Part shown: positions 13,501 to 25,600 of the stretch, piece after piece
Numbering within the stretch: the first letter of the stretch is position 1
Layout: every line of letters begins with the position of its first letter
NCBI GenBank assembly: GCA_030998015.1
Contig: JARWMV010000251.1
Coordinates: 744,001-808,000, forward strand
Length of the DNA: 64,000 bases
DNA from: Ceratorhiza oryzae-sativae
Lineage: Eukaryota > Basidiomycota > Agaricomycetes > Cantharellales > Ceratobasidiaceae
Reading direction: 5' to 3'
Notes under the pieces: generated by a model
Database searches by the model: none
What the model saw: the letters and a program-made list of their open reading frames with translations, nothing else
Told to the model about the DNA's origin: nothing
Made by a program: the position numbers and the translations under genes

Positions 13501-14113
13501 TGGCAACGGGTGCTCAGGTTGTGTTGGAACGTGCCGAGAGTATGCTGGGTGGAGCATCCGCCAACGAAGGTGGCTCAAGCTCGGGATTTGTGGGTGCGCG
13601 ACCAGGTCCTGGAGTTGGAGCATTCCGGGGTCCACTAACTTTGATTCCTACCGTGCCGGGTGGAGAGTGGGACGGAAGTGCTTCTATGCTAGCACCAACC
13701 GGCGTCGTTGACGATGAGGCGTATTTGAGCGAGGAAGGGTCAGGGGACGAGCGCATGATCAGCCGGTACGCCGAACAACCACGAGATGTTCGAGAGGGGA
13801 TACAGTCTGCGACGCGTGCGTTGCGCAAGAACGCCACTGCGGCTGCACAAACCATACTTGCGATTCCCATGGAGGTTTATGAGCAGACGGAGAGTGAGGT
13901 AAGTTCGGCTAAATCTACCTAGTGGGCAAGCGTTTGATAAACATTTCCACTCTCAAGGGACCTATCCGTGCGGTTGTCCGCGCTGTGCCAATTGCAGTTC
14001 TCCGGCCCATGATTGGTGCGACCGAGGCGGTCGGCCAAACACTCATGGGCTTGCGGAACTCGTTAGACCCGGCCGCGGCTATAGATGAAGGCTCTAAATG
14101 GAAGAGGCGTTAA
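7594..14113 (+). CDS. ATG2: Autophagy-related protein 2 (bridge-like lipid transfer protein)
   Basis: ATG2 tethers the growing phagophore to the ER and moves lipids into it, together with ATG18 and ATG9. The N-terminus has the chorein motif [20 protein letters not shown] followed by [10 protein letters not shown]. The C-terminal half has the family's most conserved stretch, [20 protein letters not shown], then [18 protein letters not shown] and the final [21 protein letters not shown] segment. Exon 1 is 7594..7800 and exon 2 begins at 7854. About 20 short introns follow, and frame can be carried across those I checked (for example 12840-12880 and 13212-13262). Acidic and serine-rich stretches separate the conserved blocks. 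The size, around 2,000 residues, is normal for fungal ATG2. The start was chosen because it gives the conserved amphipathic N-terminus. It converges with RLP24 190 bp away. Confidence 0.95.
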
Positions 14114-14303
14114 TGGCGACGAACTACGATATTCATATTGGATTAGGAATTTTTCGCTATCATCGCTCTTGCTGTAATGATTGACTTACGATACAATATA
14201 TCATATAAACATTCTGTTTCAAGAAAGCAAAAGAGATTACAAAAGCGAGGGCCGTGGTATACACCAAGAAATAGGACCAATAGGGCAGCTCTTTAGCTAT
14301 GGC

Positions 14304-15114
14304 TTAATCTACATCCATCCCCATGCTCATCCCACCACCTGGTACCAGCGCACTCTTCTTTTTCCGCGAAGATTTCACAGGCACCCTGACCTTTTCTTTA
14401 ATTACCACTTCCTGTTGGATTGGCTCCACAAGGTTATCGACAGTAACCTCTTCGTCCTTTTGCTCCTCTTCCTCGACATCTGCTACCTCCTCCTGTATCT
14501 TGGCAGACTTGGAGGCTGCGAGCTTCTTTCGCATCCTCGAAGCCAATACCTTTTCTCTAGCCACAGCCATGCGTGCCTTCCAAAACGCTCTCTCGCGACG
14601 TGCACGAATCTCGGTGACCCGTTGCATCGCTTTGAGTGTCGTTTGGACAAGTTCGCGGTTGTAACGGACTGGAATGTTACGACGCTTCTCAAACTCGAAC
14701 GTAGAGTCCTAATCAATTCAACCGTCAGTTTTGTAATAATAACCATCGAGGGGTTCACGAACGATGGTCATTTCCTTTCCAGCAGCCTTGCGGAATGCCT
14801 TGGTCCACTTCACTTTACGGGGATTGCGCTTCATCCTAAACAGTGGGTTAATGCGCCTATTCCAAAACAAACGGTTTATTTTACTTGAAGTTTTTGTGAC
14901 ACCTATCGTCGCCCGAATTTATTACATTGATTGGGAATGAATATAGAACATAATGCTTACTTGGATGAGCAGAACCGGAACATCTTGGCATCATTGCGAA
15001 CGAATGCAGTTCCTGTACTATGTTTCAGTAAATTTTCTAAGAAAAGGAAGCTCATATCTCACCATGTCCAGGGTATACATTCGTCGAACAGAAGTAGCAT
15101 TTTTCAACCCTCAT
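14304..15114 (-). CDS. RLP24: Ribosome biogenesis factor RLP24 (eL24-like)
   Basis: RLP24 holds the place of ribosomal protein eL24 on pre-60S particles and recruits the AAA-ATPase Drg1/Afg2 for cytoplasmic maturation. Exons are 15114..15063, 15012..14961, 14902..14885 (18 nt), 14835..14763 and 14708..14304; all are GT-AG and sum to 200 codons including the stop. The N-terminus [18 protein letters not shown] and FRFCSSKCHKNF give the paired CxxC zinc ribbon. [21 protein letters not shown] and [18 protein letters not shown] are RLP24 signatures that tell it from eL24 itself. The tail is acidic then basic, as expected for Drg1 recruitment. It is complete, with no break seen. Confidence 0.95.
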
Positions 15115-16266
15115 CGTGCGATTTGGTGGTGGCTTGGTGGTGGCAGGAGGGAAATCTTCTCTTATCTAATAGATATGGGCAACACCGCCACACATCACAT
15201 GGTTTTTGCTGAGCCTTAACCTTGATGTCATATTGACATTTACTACTCAGACCCTATCTCATTTATCTTTAAAAACCCGCCTACCTTGCTAGCGGGCTAA
15301 TATCTCATTCGTATTGAGCAGACCGCTCTCCATGTTAAATTGGCACACTGAGGGTCCGAAATAACCTTCATTCTCGGAACGTGGCCACTTTGTTCTTCAT
15401 CTCCCGCGTGCGAGCCAATATCACTCGGTCGGGTACCAAAACCCACCCCCTTGGTTCCACTACGTGGTTATTGCATTGGTGAGCAGTTTACATTGATTCT
15501 TTGCTTTTACTGTGAGATTATCTCCTGTACCATTCATATCGGCGATCTACTTACTCTTCTCATTCACATAAGGCCGCAAGTTACACCCGTGAGTCGGTGG
15601 ATGCCCCTTACTCAACGTTATATCGTCAACTGCCACCTCTCGCCTATACACAGCCCGGCCACACAAGTTCGAGGCTCCAATATCAATTATAGCGGGCTCG
15701 TTGACATCCTCACCTTGGGTTGTCTGAACTGGCTGAAACATCTAAATCATTTGTATCATGGACGTATGAATGTCAGGAGATCTTTTCTGTACATCAACGC
15801 ACTTTTGTATCTTGCTATTCACTGCTACTAGCTTCTGTCATGGGTAGACCTCGAACTTGAAGAAACGCCAGAACAGTGGCAACCAAGTTATCGTGGCCCA
15901 TGCTGATACTTGGTAATCCCCCAAGTTGTGTTTTAGAGAACTAGTATGATGAACAGATTATTGACTATATTTACAAGGCCGTTTTACAGCCATTATGCTT
16001 GGCCAGTACACGGAAGACGGGGGTACTACTCCTTAGGCAGCCCGGTACATTGAATGTAGAGAACAAGTTGAACATGCATCGATAGCAAACTGATGAGCCC
16101 GAAAATGAAAATCCCAAGTTGAAAATAGGTAGAATGGACTAGAGCGTCGTTTTAGTCGTAAATTTTGAAGAAAAGTCCTGAAGATTTTTGGTCATAAAAA
16201 GCCGTTCAACGACGAAGCGATTCGGTTTGCGGAGGCACACAAGTGAGCATCTTGGAGACGAGTTAG
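15115..16266. other. Intergenic, no gene recognised
   Basis: About 1.15 kb between the RLP24 start and the stop of the next minus-strand gene. Short open frames have no recognisable content. I see no obvious repeat. Confidence 0.5.
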
Positions 16267-17468
16267 CTAATTGCCGGAACTATTGTAGAAGCCTTGGCTC
16301 ACAACTTCGGGGTAAGAAACATCAAAGGCATATTGGAGTTCCTCGACGTCTCCAGTAAGCAAAAGCGCGCCTTGGAGATACAAATAGATGTCAGCTACAC
16401 ACATGGCACGCATACAAGGGGCGTTCCCTCACTATTATCGTCATCCGCATAGACAAGATGCGTCGCAGGCGTGCTCCTATCCCTGTTGGTCCATTGCACA
16501 GTAATAGCCATGGTATCGGGGTCAACCCCCAAATCGCGCTTTCGTACTCTTGCGGAATACTGGTGACGATGCTAAACGAGTTTTCGGCTTGGACAGGCGG
16601 AGATTTAGGAGGCGTTTGTGCCGTTCCGCCGAGATAAGCATAGCTTCGTAGATGACCCCCCGCATCAGCCAACCCCGTTCTGCAAGTACATCATATTTAC
16701 CTACTTGAAGCTGCCTAAACCCAGATCACCACCCTTGGACGAGAAACCAGTGACTATCAAGGACATGTCAGGAGGGGTCCGACAATCTATCTGCGCGGAG
16801 GATTAAGCAGCACTTACTTCCGCCGACGTAGGGATACGACCCCACGGGACCGTTCATCGCCAGAAACTCGATCCGGTTCGGGGAGCTCGGTCGATACGCG
16901 ATCGAGACCTCGAGCGAGCCGTTCTGAGACTGCTGCAATACACCATACTCGCCATATCGGTTAAACGTCGGTGCGAGGTAACCGTAATACTCGGTTTCGC
17001 TCTCGACGAAAATGTTGCATTTTTGACTAGACTCCACAGTCACGAGGCGTTCAGCGACTGTGTGAGAAGAGAGCAGATCCAAGACGTACGTGATGCGGGG
17101 TGGGGGCACGAACACGGCCTGGGGAGCAGCCCGTACACGCGTGCCTACAACAACAACAACAAAAAACAACACGCCGTTTAGGTTTACGTATCGATCGGAC
17201 ATGGATCTGTGACTTGGTATGTACCGAACCGATGGGGAGCAGGAGCACGTCGAAGTTGCTGGTGAGGCCGACGCGAGCGAGATTCGGATATCGGCAAGTC
17301 GGCCGTGAACCGTTTGGTGTCGGTCGCCGGCTGAGACGGGGCCGGAGGCGGGAGAGCAGCCCAGCCGGGAAAGTCTCGCGTCACGTTCGGGTGTGGGTTG
17401 ATGGATATCTGAACCTGAGCAAGAGCAAGTGAGGCCGTGGCAAGAAGAGAGATAAACGTAAACTTCAT
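16267..17468 (-). CDS. Secreted protein of unknown family
   Basis: I do not recognise the family. The N-terminus is a clear signal peptide, MKFTFISLLATASLALAQ, followed by a proline-rich stretch. A 91-nt intron ending in a T/G-rich TTGTTGTAG (about 17228..17138) joins the first exon in frame to a domain containing RITYVLDLLSSHTVAERLV and EYYGYLAPTFNRYGEYG, rich in beta-prone residues. A further exon has VDPDTMAITVQWTNRD and THLVYADD. The last exon has GALLLTGDVEELQYAFDVSYP and ends with TAG at 16269..16267. The junction between the second and third of these exons (about 16819 to 16580) could not be placed with matching phase, so either the model or the base sequence is off there. Fold, partner and role are unknown; an extracellular beta-sandwich protein is a guess. 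Confidence 0.6.
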
Positions 17469-18723
17469 GATAATCCAAGACTCCGTCACAATAACGTAGA
17501 GGAAAGGGGAGAGGGGCGTGATCGTCAGAGCGGGGAAAGGAGTGGGTAGCGGGAGTTTATAAAGATATGCTATGCGCGCGGCGCAGCCTCCTATCGATGT
17601 TCGTTGAACACGACACGCTAAAACTGAATCAGGCAGACGCGCCAATGGTAGCCATCTGTCAGACAACCACGCGTAATATACGGATTTTCAACGAATTCCG
17701 TCACAAAAGCCGCAATCTTGTCCCTGATATCACGCCACAGCGACAAACTATCACAGCCTATGTCCTCAGAGGTCCCCACAAGTTGGTTGACGAATTAGAC
17801 GGTCATCGAACTGCTCGGCTTGATTCCAAGCTCACGACCACAACCTGCTTGCATTCCAGCCAAATGCACCATCCTCTCAACCATGTGCATGGTCTCGTGT
17901 ATGGAATATCGTCGCGTTCCTGATAACCCACCAGTGCCGATCTTCTATCGAATCAACACTGATGGGATTTTGGCCTAAAACCGTTTATTCTATACCCGAT
18001 ATGGTACGTGAGCTTCCGATATCCCCCACATCTGAACCTTTTTCAAATCGTGGAGCTTCTGCTGTTTCCGAAAACAGAACTTGATGAGTGGTCCATTTGG
18101 GCGAGGGATACAAATGTAAGTTATATTATGAGCGGAAACACACACTCTTGTATAGACGTGACCGCGGGGTGTTTCTCCAAAGTAGTTTCGCAGCTTAGAC
18201 CCACGAAGCAATCTCCTTGTAACAACCTTGACCGATCTGGTCAAACAATGCACATTTTCACTATTCAACTTTATTTTAAACACACCTCCGACAACATAAA
18301 CAACGAAAAAAAAGGAAACAGAGATGGGATGCGGTATAACCAGACTCTTGTGTATGTACGAACAAACAAACAGTCGAACCGGAAAAAAAAAAACACAAGA
18401 AATAGAAATACAAAGCGCGGTGTCGTATGGAAATAGATAAAATAACGTGGGGGCGTTTCGAAATCCTACTACAAGAGCGTGATGCCCACCACCCGTCATG
18501 GTGTGCAAGACGCTCGTCTCCATGCCTCGGGGGACTATTTTTTTTTTCGTGTGTTGCGCATAAAACCAAGGGGAAATCGCTCGTCTGATCGTAGTTTAAC
18601 TCGTCATCATCCTCCGGAGATCTTTCGAGCGTCGACTGCGGCCTCGGGGCGGAAAGTCTTCAACATCACGCCTTCTCAGGGGTCTCATCGGTTCGACGAG
18701 TGCGAGCAGCAGCAGTGCGACGG
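17469..18723. other. Intergenic, no gene recognised
   Basis: About 1.25 kb with A-rich tracts (about 18304-18400) and short chance frames. It should contain the promoter of the secreted-protein gene at the left and the end of the MFS gene, or its frame-shifted tail, at the right. Confidence 0.45.
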
Positions 18724-21049
18724 TCACACGGCTGTGGCGACGACAAAAATCGCCTTGGGAAACGCCGCGACCGTCAACGAGTAGATCGATCCAAACACCA
18801 TGGGCTATAACACATCAGTACTCACAATGGGAAAAAAAAAACGACACAAACTCACCGAAAGCACCGTACTCGAAATCGAACTCAACATGGACAACGCTCC
18901 AAACAACTTGCCCGTCTCGCCTCGTGCTGCTCCCCATTTCCCAAAATGCCGAGCGCAAGACTCTGCATCGCCGGCTGGTGCCGCCGCCAAATGCGCTCAA
19001 GGTCGTCGTCAGGACAAATGCCTGGGGCGAAGTGCTCGAGCAAAGCAGGAAATAGCTCAAGAACTCGAAGCACATGCTCACTCGGGCCACGCGGAGATCA
19101 AACGACTGTTCACGCGCGACTCGAACCGAACGTTTGATCAGCTGGGCCGGAAGAGCGGGTGGGGAGAGTGGGTCAGGTGGGAGGGATGCGCATCGGCCAG
19201 AGGACAGGATCGGCGAGGGCGTGATCGAGATCGAGCCGTTGGGAGACAGGGCCGGGGTGTATCCGCCATCGGTCGATGGCGAGCGCTTGGATGACTTGGG
19301 TTTGTAGACCTTGATGATATCTAATTTCGGGGCCAACCAATCAGAACGGGGCCTCTCGCCTGATTCAGGCGGACGCACATGGCAGGATGACGATGAGGTT
19401 CAGGGCGCGGAGTGCACCCATGAAGGAGAGGTAGTAGGAGAGCTGCGAGCGGGTGAGTGTGGGCAGAGGTGGCTTGGACAAGCAGCGTACCTCTGCAGGT
19501 CCCCATCCAAAGACGTGTTCGGCGTACAAAAACTTGACCGAATAAATCGCCTGTGTGTCGTTAGGGTCTGGCACCGTCTAGGAGCGAGCCGACTTACGAT
19601 GGTCAACAGGTAGAGGGCCAACGAGATTGAAAGAAAGGTCAACCCCCAGTCCTTGCCAGACACGGCTTGTCCTTGCCCGGTTCGTTTCCTGGGCAAGAGG
19701 ATGTCCATGGTCCCGAGCGTGTTCTTGGCCGTGAAACGCACATAGCCCTGGACTCGCCCAAGCCACCCACGCGGCAGGTCGGGCTTGTCAGGCTGGGTAG
19801 CCGACAACTGCCTGGCCTTGAACGCTTCGCGCTGCTCCACGCTCAGACTCTCGGGCAAGCCGACGAGCACGAGCACAAGGTTGACCAAGCCGAGCGCGAT
19901 GGACATGTGAAACGCGTCATAGGGGAGCACGCTCCCGATCGTCGGACCAGCCGCGACGCCGACGAATAGAATGCCGAAAAAGCGGGAAAAGATCTTGGCG
20001 CGCGAGGTGCCGGCGGTGGTTGAATCGGAGATGTAGGCGTTGAGGGCGGCTTGCATGGTGGGGAACCCGCCGAGGGCACCCTCGATGAGTGGGGAGAGCA
20101 TGAGCAGGCGGGGCGCGGTGAGGAATGCATAGGCTGGGTGGGCCGACTGGGATCTCGCGAGCACAAACGCGAGGTCGCTGGAGGATGGTGAGCCGGCGCT
20201 GGCGATGGCAGGGGCAGGACGTACGTGGCGAGCATGGCAAAGATGCTGATGGCGATGACGGCGCATCGTCCGTGTCGGTCGCCAAACTGGCCCCAGAAAC
20301 CTAGTGGGGATGAGCGATGACGCAGCGGACATCATCGACGGAACTCACCCGAGGAGAGCGCGCCGAGGGCGCCGGTCAGCGTCAGCATGACTAAGCAGGA
20401 TCGAGCGATCAGTGGCGATCGGGGCAACACACTAGTCGACTCACGCGTCTGGAGCTTGGCCGCTCCACGCTGACCTCGGGGTCTGCGCGACATTCGCCGG
20501 CATCCAGCCGCCGGGCATGTTGCTGGACCGCTTATGGGACGCTGCGCTCGTGTACTGCAGCTCGCCCGCAATCGGCAAGTGAACAGCGAGTGCATATGGC
20601 CCACTCTCAGGGATCGAGAACCTGACGGGGTTTGCGGCGGAGAGTGTCATCTGCGCATGCGGCTCGATGCGCAGACCGTCGCACGCGATGCGCGTAAACA
20701 CTTCGACTCGGGGCGCAAGCGTCATGCCGCGCTGTGGCAACAGGAAAAAAAAAAAAGTCAGCGCTGGATCGGGAAGACAATAGCCGACGTACGCATAGTG
20801 CGCTCGCGAGCGCAAACGGGACGAGGCTGGGGCGTGTCAGCGCGGGGCATATGCACAGCGAGCGACTCACAGCTTGGGCGACGGATGGCGGTACCATGGG
20901 CGGGCTCGGTGCGCCTTGGGGAGGAGCGGGGTGCTCTCGTCGAGGAGCGTCGCGGTGCTCGCGGGGCTGGACATGACGCTCGCGTCGACGAGGTCGGCGA
21001 GCACCGGGGGCTGGCGCAGGACCGGGTCGGCCTCGCTGACGGCAGACAT
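18724..21049 (-). CDS. Major facilitator superfamily transporter, with several frame breaks near the 3' end
   Basis: MFS carriers move small molecules across membranes with 12 helices. The start at 21049 gives an N-terminus with a short acidic segment and DESTPLLPK, common in fungal vacuolar or plasma-membrane MFS proteins. Recognisable helices include GILFVGVAAGPTIGSVL, MSIALGLVNLVLVLVGLPESL, DWGLTFLSISLALYLLTIVS and PQAFVLTTTLSAFGGG, so it resembles tetracycline-resistance-type carriers. In the last 350 bases three places need one extra base to keep the MFS reading: about 18971-18975, 18910-18922 and 18725-18731. With the present bases the reading ends at 18726..18724; with the last base restored it would run through a final helix-like LLLLALV to a stop near 18595. 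It is therefore decayed or has consensus errors. Substrate unknown. It is divergent from the SARAF-like gene. Confidence 0.75.
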
Positions 21050-21400
21050 ATAGGTGGTAGACGAGAGCGGGTGGGGGCAGTGGTAGATAAGCCCCAGGCT
21101 GGGTGCAAACACCGTGCGCGTCATTGCAGCTTCCGTAACTGCAACCGACTGGCCGTGTCGATTCCTGCTATCTGCAGCGCTGCGGGCTCGGCTGAGCCAG
21201 GCGTAGCCCCTATTCGTCCCTGGCGCTCGGTCCTTCGTGGGCCCACTTCCCGCGGCGATCGGCCCCACTCGCATTGCAAATCAATTGTGTCGCGCTCCCC
21301 AGTCCCGGCGCCACCCCGCACCCACGCGTCCACGTAGCCGGACACGTAGCCACACAATATATCTATACCCGTCCCCGCCAGATCCAGCCCGCCCACCGCC
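21050..21400. promoter_or_regulatory. Divergent intergenic promoter region, MFS transporter / SARAF-like gene
   Basis: These 351 bases separate two outward-facing start codons. A TATA-like ACAATATATCTATACC at about 21354-21369 lies some 35 bases before the SARAF-like ATG. That argues the ATG at 21401 is the real start and that no signal-peptide exon lies further upstream. Confidence 0.45.
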
Positions 21401-22647
21401 ATGTCCCGCGTCCCACTCGCGTCCATCAAGACCCTCACGTTCTACGCCGGCAGACCCACCCGAGCTCGCAGGACAGACCCGGTCCCGCAGCTCGCCTGCA
21501 CGGGCAGTGTCTGCCGCGATTACCAGCCCTCGGCCGTCCAATGCACAAACGCAGGCGGCACAGACATCGATATCGACTGGAAGGTGCGCTTCAATCTCAT
21601 CTCAGCTCGACTTTATTTAATATGTTCTGGATTTTCCATCATGTCCAGTGCGAGGCTGATCTGCCCGCGTCGCTGCGCTTCGGCCGTCTGCATGTCTCGT
21701 GCGAGGGCTGGGACAGGCCAGGCGATCCCTACGTGCTCAAAGGTGGGCTTGGATTAAATCCTCCTTGCCCGGCGAAATGAATGCCATCAACCCATGCCTG
21801 ATCTGCGCCCCACATTTCAGGATCGTGCGGATTGACCTACTCCCTAGTCAGGACGCCTCTGGCCTCGGCCGGCACCGACTATACTTGTACGTACAACCCC
21901 ACATCCTTATCTTTCGTGCCTCACCACATTCCGTGTCTTACACGTATACGTGCCCCAGATCACGCTCTTGTGCTTATCCTCCTCGCCATCTTCCTCTGGA
22001 TCAACCGCTCAGCTTTGCGTTCGCTCTTGCCTTCTGGCTCATTCCGAGGCGGAAGCGGAGGAAGCGGAGGAAGTCGCCCCACCCCATCGAATGGAGGATA
22101 CGGCAGAAGCGACCATAGTGGAGGCGCTCCACCCCCACCCTATACAAAGCACCCGACCGATTCGTCGAGTTCGAACAGAAACGAATCATGGCGGCCCGGA
22201 TTCTGGACAGGTGCGCACGCGCGAATCCCGCATTCATCCTCTCCCAACGTCGAAATCCGCACATCTAAGCGTGGCCCATCTGGGCGTTGAGCCCATCCTC
22301 GAAGCGGATGGGTCTATCCACATTCATCTCCTCCCAACTGAGGTCCCGCCGGCTGACTCTTTCTCCAAGGCTTAGGCGCGGGGGGCCTCGCAGCGTCCAT
22401 CTACCACACCCTCACCCGACCCCGGTACGCCCCCCCGACTTACACCCAAGAACCGCCGACCTGGGACTGGGAACGTCCATTCAGCGCGACCAGGACATAC
22501 GGCCCCGCGCGACCCGAGTTTTCAGCAGCCCGTCGACGATTCGACGATCACGATGGGTTCGGACAGGCTGGGAGTTCGACCGGACCTGGTACGCACTTGG
22601 GCGAGATGAGGCGCGCCACGGGATTTGCGGAGTCTTCAGTTCGGTGA
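21401..22647 (+). CDS. SARAF/TMEM66-like store-operated calcium entry regulator
   Basis: In animals SARAF is an ER membrane protein that slows store-operated calcium entry. Exons 21401..21583, 21649..21742, 21821..21886, 21959..22210 and 22376..22647 give 288 residues with every junction in frame. The luminal part has the family order of conserved blocks: LTFYAGRPTRARRTDPVPQL, a cysteine pair in CTGSVCRDYQPSAVQC, DWKCEADLP, VSCEGWDRPGDPYVL and GSCGLTY. One transmembrane helix follows (LVLILLAIFLWI), then a Gly/Ser/Pro-rich cytosolic tail with PGFWTG and a GGLAAS segment matching the animal tail. No signal peptide is encoded before the first block, unlike animal SARAF. Its fungal role is unproven. 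Alternative: an unrelated ER protein sharing the domain. Confidence 0.85.
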
Positions 22648-25600
22648 AGGACATGAGATTCGTTTGCTGGTTTCGCTCGACCGAGCGGAGTTGCCCTCTT
22701 CTTGAACCTCGTCGAACCAGATCAGACGATCAGATGAGTCATTTCCGCTCGGATGTTGTCGCTCGACGATGTTCGATAACAGTTGAATTAAATAAAAATC
22801 GAATGATCTCTCCTGAGATGATCGGCGGCTCGATCGCTTGTGTGTCAGACATCACGCGTGATTATAGGGGACAGGGGGAGCGCTAGTTGTCTATCGGTCT
22901 CACTTGATCGGACTGGGCTGAGCTACGACAGCGCCCAGTGCCCAAGCACAAAACGGAACACGGCGCAGCTTATAAAGAGCGGGGTTCCGTGCAAAGTGAC
23001 GGTTCTGTTCACCTCCCCACTCTTTTTTTCCCAACTAGACGCTCTGTACATCCTCTTGTCCTTCTTTTATCCTCGAGATACCCCCCCGGGGGGCGTTTGA
23101 GCTGTTATCGCTCCAGCCCGCTCCGCCACTCTGTCATTGGTACGTTCTTGTCTCCCTGCATGACGTCGGTTGTTTCGCTTGAAACCCCCCACTTTGGGTC
23201 CTGATAGGTCTTGTTCCGCCCGAGACCTAGATCCTGAACCGCACTTGCGTCATAGACGTCAATCCTCACATAGAATAGAGTTTAATTGTGAGTCGACTCA
23301 TGACGGAGAGAGAGCCCGGTGATGCTAATGTCCGTCAACGGTTAGTTTAGACTTGGCGCAGTGCGTCATGCGTGTCTGAATAGGTCGATGTGATATCGCG
23401 AGCGCAGACCGACGTTGTTTCACGTGAATCATGGTGAAGATTTTAGAATGAAACACTGTAAAATATCAATAAACGCAGAAGACATGCCAACTGAACATCC
23501 GTCTTGGGTGAGAAATTGTTCTGATAGATTCTTTCTTCCTACACTGCCTATCGGCAAGGTCCGTACCGATGGCTGTTAGACGCGCAGGAACGGGGTAAAA
23601 ACCCCAATACGAGCTTAGCGTTAGCGGTGACTCCCCCAAGGCGTAGTGCGTAAATTTTTAGCTCCGACGAGTTGCCACTCGCGTTTTATGTCCGTCCGTC
23701 CCGCCGGCGCTCCGTAGCTCTGGGAGTTTAGGTTTGGGTTAAGCGGGCGCTTGTCCGTGTCAAAAGTCGATTATTGAATACCTTGTTCCTTGATTGGAAT
23801 GTGCTGTGGAAATTATGGAAACGAGGTTCTTGTGGTGGCGCTACAGGAATCTAGTACAAAATGCCTACCACCTATATATGCTCCCTCAAAAATGGCTTGG
23901 CAGCCGGTCTACGTTATTGCTCAAGGTTGAAGAACCGAAGCCTACAGAATAGGACAATAGACGTCTATCGGGGCCGTTGGTGGATACATCGATGGGGCAA
24001 GAATCTCGAAGCAATCCAGGCTCCGGTTCAACACGGGGTATCCCCCCCAATGTGTGCGACCCTCCGGCGTCTCGCTCAAGGAAATTGAAGAACTTGGACA
24101 CAAGTTGGAGGAAACCGATTTGGAATGTTGATACGTTTGCCGTATCGACTTGGGCTATACGACGGGTTAGGTGTGATTGGCTGAACGAGGATCAAGTGGC
24201 TATGTTTGGGTTGGCATCCCCTGTTCAGGGGGCCCCTGAGGCGTGGCCAGCTCGCCAAGTTGCTCGGTTGAACGAACCGCCCAGGCGGGTCTGCCGATGC
24301 GGAGTGCCCGCGGTGTATGATGACCATCACACTGCGACTGGCCTTATGAACGGCAACAAGCGTGAACCGAAGACAGAATTACGCCTCCAGCTGAAATTTC
24401 CGGGAGGGCGTAATGCGACTCTACCTTTTATCTTACTCTAAGAGTCATTTCGGAGACAGCGCATAGCGAGGCTGAGGATGAAGCAACATGGAAGTTCTTA
24501 AACAAATCTGCGTGACTCTAGTACACATATATTCGCGCGGCAACTCTTGTTGTCGTGAAATACCAAGTCAAATCTTCGAATCGATTTCGGGTACATGTAT
24601 CTCTTTACTATTAGCTAACCGCTGGTGATAATTGTACGGGCTAGCATTCAGATATATCCACCATAACGCCTTGTCAGATCAACATTATCCATTGAAGATG
24701 AGCATCCATAGGCATCATACGCCTTGTCCTTTGAATTGACGGGGTCCGGTTTTGGTAGCGGATGATGTCGAAGAAACAGATTCGCCGCCAACCCCAGCTC
24801 TGGCCAGGAGGGGAGAAATAAGTAATGCAGCTTCACTGGCACCTGTCGTGATGAACCTGCTACATTGGTATGTTATTGTATGCCGTGGTCAACCGCAGTT
24901 ACTCAGTATGTTCTAGGTGAGCATTAAAGTGGCGACTAGTCGTGTCCTACTCTAGAGATCGAGCTACCACTAAATGAGCGTGACCTTCTTCGAATGGTTC
25001 AATACAACTAGAGGATGGTACCGGGTTTCACAATATGACGCGATGCTTCCTCAGCATTCACTTAGGGCTGCAGCCGCTGATGCAGTTGATCATATGTGGT
25101 ATTCCCAATATCATTCAAAAAAGCTACCGAACAGCGGTGATATTTCTCGGCTAGGTGCACTGTTGCCAGGTATCCCTAACATTATTTTATAGAGCAAGTG
25201 CCTTCAATCACCTGTAACTGTTATTTATTTATTTCCTTGGTACCCCGTCTATCGCAACTGTAGACAAGGTGTCTTCTCGGCTCTTGACATTTGGGTTGAA
25301 CCCTGGTTCTGTTGGGTTTATCGATATCATTTGTCTCGTTAGTTGATTGTCTAGATCGAGTAGGCTGAGTGAATCGTTTTGAAGATCTCGCTCAGGCTTT
25401 ATTCTTAATCGCTGTTATTGTATCGCTTTTATGGGTCCAGAATTACTTCAAGACGTTCGGGTTGGCCCTTGAATCGCTGGGAGACTCTGTAGGACCGAGC
25501 ACACGAGGTTGCCCCTCTACTACACGCCTAGCAGGGTTAAAAATGGCGCACTCTGGCCAGATAACACCCATATTCTCCACTTGGGGAAGAAGGCCTGTGG

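Noticed and set aside
14304..15114. Calling the gene ribosomal protein eL24
   Set aside because: The [16 protein letters not shown] and FEFEKRRN blocks and the acidic tail belong to RLP24.
17147..17168. CAA-type trinucleotide run as a functional microsatellite
   Set aside because: It is the pyrimidine/TTG-rich 3' end of an intron on the minus strand.
23977..24441. 154-codon plus-strand open frame in the 4-kb gene-poor stretch
   Set aside because: No family resemblance, atypical composition, overlapping frames on both strands and no splice continuation.
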